NCBI RefSeq assembly: GCF_037811135.1 | Contig: NZ_CP149130.1 | Coordinates: 988,501-1,052,500, forward strand | DNA from: Aeromonas rivipollensis | GTDB lineage: Bacteria > Pseudomonadota > Gammaproteobacteria > Enterobacterales > Aeromonadaceae | DNA: 64,000 nucleotides | Direction: 5' to 3' | In this document: positions 63,057-64,000 of the stretch, one piece after another | How the letters are laid out: each line of letters begins with the position of its first letter | How positions within the stretch are numbered: the first letter of the stretch is position 1 | Made by a program: the position numbers and the translations under genes | The notes under the pieces: generated by a model | What the model was told of the DNA's origin: nothing | The model's input: the letters and a program-made list of their open reading frames with translations, nothing else | Database searches by the model: none

Positions 63057-63081
63057 GCTGTGGTACCCCGTGTGGTACCCC
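63057..63081 (+). repeat. Terminal double repeat, right copy (probable integrase arm sites)
   Basis: The same two TGTGGTACCCC units, 12 bases apart, as at 30006-30030, with a single mismatch (A to G). It lies about 57 bases inside the tRNA end of the island and is a likely integrase arm site. Confidence 0.75.
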
Positions 63082-63096
63082 GAGCCCAAAACGACC

Positions 63097-63129
63097 AAGG
63101 GGTTAGCATCATGACGATGCTAACCCCTT
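63097..63129 (-). terminator. tRNA-Arg terminator provided by the island
   Basis: A perfect 14-bp stem (AAGGGGTTAGCATC and complement) with a 5-nt loop, directly after the tRNA 3' end. It closely resembles the displaced hairpin at 29790-29825, so the island replaced the original terminator with an equivalent. Confidence 0.85.
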
Positions 63130-63137
63130 GTTTTGTA

Positions 63138-63181
63138 TGGCGTTCCCGACTGGAGTCGAACCAGTGGCCTGTCCCTTAGGA
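63138..63181. repeat. Right attachment site inside the tRNA gene
   Basis: The 3' 44 bases of the tRNA-Arg gene, repeated at 29832-29875 with one difference. This copy belongs to the intact tRNA. Confidence 0.9.
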
Positions 63182-63214
63182 GGGGACCGCTCTATCCTGC
63201 TGAGCTACGGGAAC
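63138..63214 (-). tRNA. tRNA-Arg, anticodon CCU
   Basis: A 77-nt tRNA with complete cloverleaf: acceptor GTTCCCG/CGGGAAC, D-arm GCTC...GAGC, anticodon stem GTCCC/GGGAC with loop CTCCTAA (anticodon CCT), T-arm ACTGG-TTCGACT-CCAGT, discriminator G and encoded CCA. It decodes AGG. It is intact despite being the integration site of the island. Confidence 0.97.
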
Positions 63215-63226
63215 CTTGTGGCGGGC

Positions 63227-63254
63227 ATTATACAAGAAGCATTGTGCTTTTAAA
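63227..63254 (-). promoter_or_regulatory. tRNA-Arg promoter
   Basis: On the minus strand, TTTAAA (63249-63254) and TATAAT (63227-63232) are separated by 16 bases. The -10 box is about 12 bases upstream of the mature tRNA 5' end. Confidence 0.8.
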
Positions 63255-63264
63255 CCCTTGATTC

Positions 63265-64000
63265 CTATTCCAATACGGCCAGATCACCGATTTGGACATT
63301 AAATGGCGAATATTTGTTCTGACTGCTGATGATGGCGCCATCCTCGAACACCTGCACCACCTCGAACAGGCCGTCGGCGGGGTTGCGCATCACCCTGGAC
63401 TTGCCATAGGGGTCGATGAAGTCGGCGCTGTGCTGGACTCGGAACTGATCCCCGAGCTTGACCCCGTTGCGACGCCCCAGACTGATGTGGGGGCCCCGTT
63501 CGTGCTGGGCGACGATGCGGGCGGTGACGGGGGCGCAGGCGAGCTCGGCGATGATGTCCTGGGCCGCTTCCTTCAGTTGGTAGCTCACCTCCTGGCCGTA
63601 GCTGGACTGCCAGAACTGGCCGCTGTTGCTGCCTACCTGCTCCCGTCTGGAGAAGGTCCAGTTGGCCCGACCCTGATACTCCTTGCGCCCGAGCAGGCTG
63701 CCGTTGATGCCGTCGAACAGGTAGAGCTGCATGCGGAAGTTGCGGATCGGGTCTTCATACCAGCTGGTCAGCTGGTTGCCCTGGGGCTCGAGGGAGAGAT
63801 CGTCGATGCTGCCGAGCACCAGATACTGGCTGTCGGTGCGCAGGCTCAGGGCCTTGATCTCCTCGAGGGCGCTGCGATCCCCCTGCTGCAGGTGGAGCGG
63901 GTCGATGCGCAGGTTCTCGTCCAGCCACTGGCGGGCGACCACCCCCTGGGGCGCCGCCGCCAGGGTCTCGAACAGGCGGCGGGAGAGATCCGCCGGCATG
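63265..64000 (-). CDS. flgT: Flagellar assembly protein FlgT (C-terminal part)
   Basis: The last roughly 245 residues of a FlgT-like protein; the N-terminus lies beyond the window. FlgT forms the H-ring around the basal body of Vibrio- and Aeromonas-type sodium-driven polar flagella. Visible features are the middle domain (YLVLGSIDDLSLEP, YLFDGINGSLLGRKEYQG) and the C-terminal domain (ISLGRRNGVKLGDQF, FEVVQVFEDGAIISSQN). Vibrio FlgT is about 377 residues, so about a third is missing. It is on the same strand as the tRNA and just upstream of it. Confidence 0.85.
   Translation of the reverse strand, partial: MPADLSRRLFETLAAAPQGVVARQWLDENLRIDPLHLQQGDRSALEEIKALSLRTDSQYLVLGSIDDLSLEPQGNQLTSWYEDPIRNFRMQLYLFDGINGSLLGRKEYQGRANWTFSRREQVGSNSGQFWQSSYGQEVSYQLKEAAQDIIAELACAPVTARIVAQHERGPHISLGRRNGVKLGDQFRVQHSADFIDPYGKSRVMRNPADGLFEVVQVFEDGAIISSQNKYSPFNVQIGDLAVLE

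Larger units (their letters stand above)
29832..63181. mobile_element. Integrative genomic island in tRNA-Arg(CCU), about 33.3 kb
   Basis: Bounded by a 44-bp direct repeat of the tRNA 3' half (29832-29875 and 63138-63181, one mismatch). A P4-type tyrosine integrase lies at the left end, and an identical-style double repeat lies just inside both ends. Cargo comprises replication and regulation remnants, an unknown membrane operon, a composite restriction operon, and a RadC/CbeA/IrmA/LRAT/DUF932/YqaJ accessory module. The integrase lies beside the displaced tRNA fragment, not beside the intact tRNA. Confidence 0.9.

Overview
The window looks like a chromosomal segment of a gammaproteobacterium close to Aeromonas. 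The flanks are GC-rich, there is a FlgT-type flagellar H-ring gene at the right edge, a YgbI-N-like sugar-acid operon and a large type I-secreted adhesin. The genus is inferred from gene content and style, not from a database match.

Left flank (1-29.8 kb), core-like chromosome. It holds a chemoreceptor and a DMT exporter, then a complete sugar-acid operon on the minus strand: ltnD-otnK-otnC-otnI-denD-GntP permease, with a divergent DeoR-family regulator. Carrying both ltnD and denD, it should feed L-threonate and D-erythronate into DHAP. Next come a short entericidin-like lipoprotein, a soluble aldose dehydrogenase, a SulP permease whose last 50 bases plus a spacer are tandemly repeated about five times beyond its stop codon, and a PPK2 polyphosphate kinase. 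A 2382-residue cadherin-repeat adhesin follows, then an overlapping gene set for a TPR-sulfotransferase, TolC-like protein, LapB-type ABC exporter and HlyD-type adaptor.

Genomic island (about 29.83-63.18 kb). It sits in the 3' end of a tRNA-Arg(CCU) gene. The last 44 nt of the tRNA are duplicated at the far left end, next to a P4-type tyrosine integrase, and both ends carry the same 25-bp double GTGGTACCCC element. The left part of the island is AT-rich: a protein with a ribbon-helix-helix-like C-terminus, an AlpA-like regulator, a YagK/inovirus-Gp2-like protein and a decayed fic gene. A compact three-gene unit of unknown function follows: a Gly/Ala-rich membrane protein, an HNH-like protein with membrane segments, and a YkgJ-like Cys-cluster protein. 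A WYL regulator then diverges from a degenerate ADP-ribosylglycohydrolase-like gene.

The centre of the island (40.1-55.6 kb) is a co-directional composite defence operon: a single-chain GmrSD-like nuclease, an SNF2-type helicase, DUF4391, an SF1 (UvrD-like) helicase, type III Mod, an AAA ATPase, DUF4276 and type III Res. The ATPase/DUF4276 pair is nested between Mod and Res and resembles toxin pairs such as PARIS or AbiL. A strong hairpin at 55.66 kb separates it from an oppositely oriented accessory module: DUF932, a YqaJ nuclease, a phiC31 gp3-like protein, a serine recombinase with its own box array, an unknown secreted protein, IrmA-like, LRAT-like, DUF2787, RadC-like, and an orphan CbeA/YeeU antitoxin. 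The RadC-CbeA order matches the E. coli CP4-44 yeeS-yeeT-yeeU arrangement, but no CbtA toxin follows. Several of these genes have leader hairpins just upstream of the start codon.

The best candidates for undescribed biology are the three-gene membrane/HNH/Cys-cluster unit (34.9-37.9 kb), the nested layout of the composite restriction operon, and the TPR-sulfotransferase embedded in the adhesin secretion operon.
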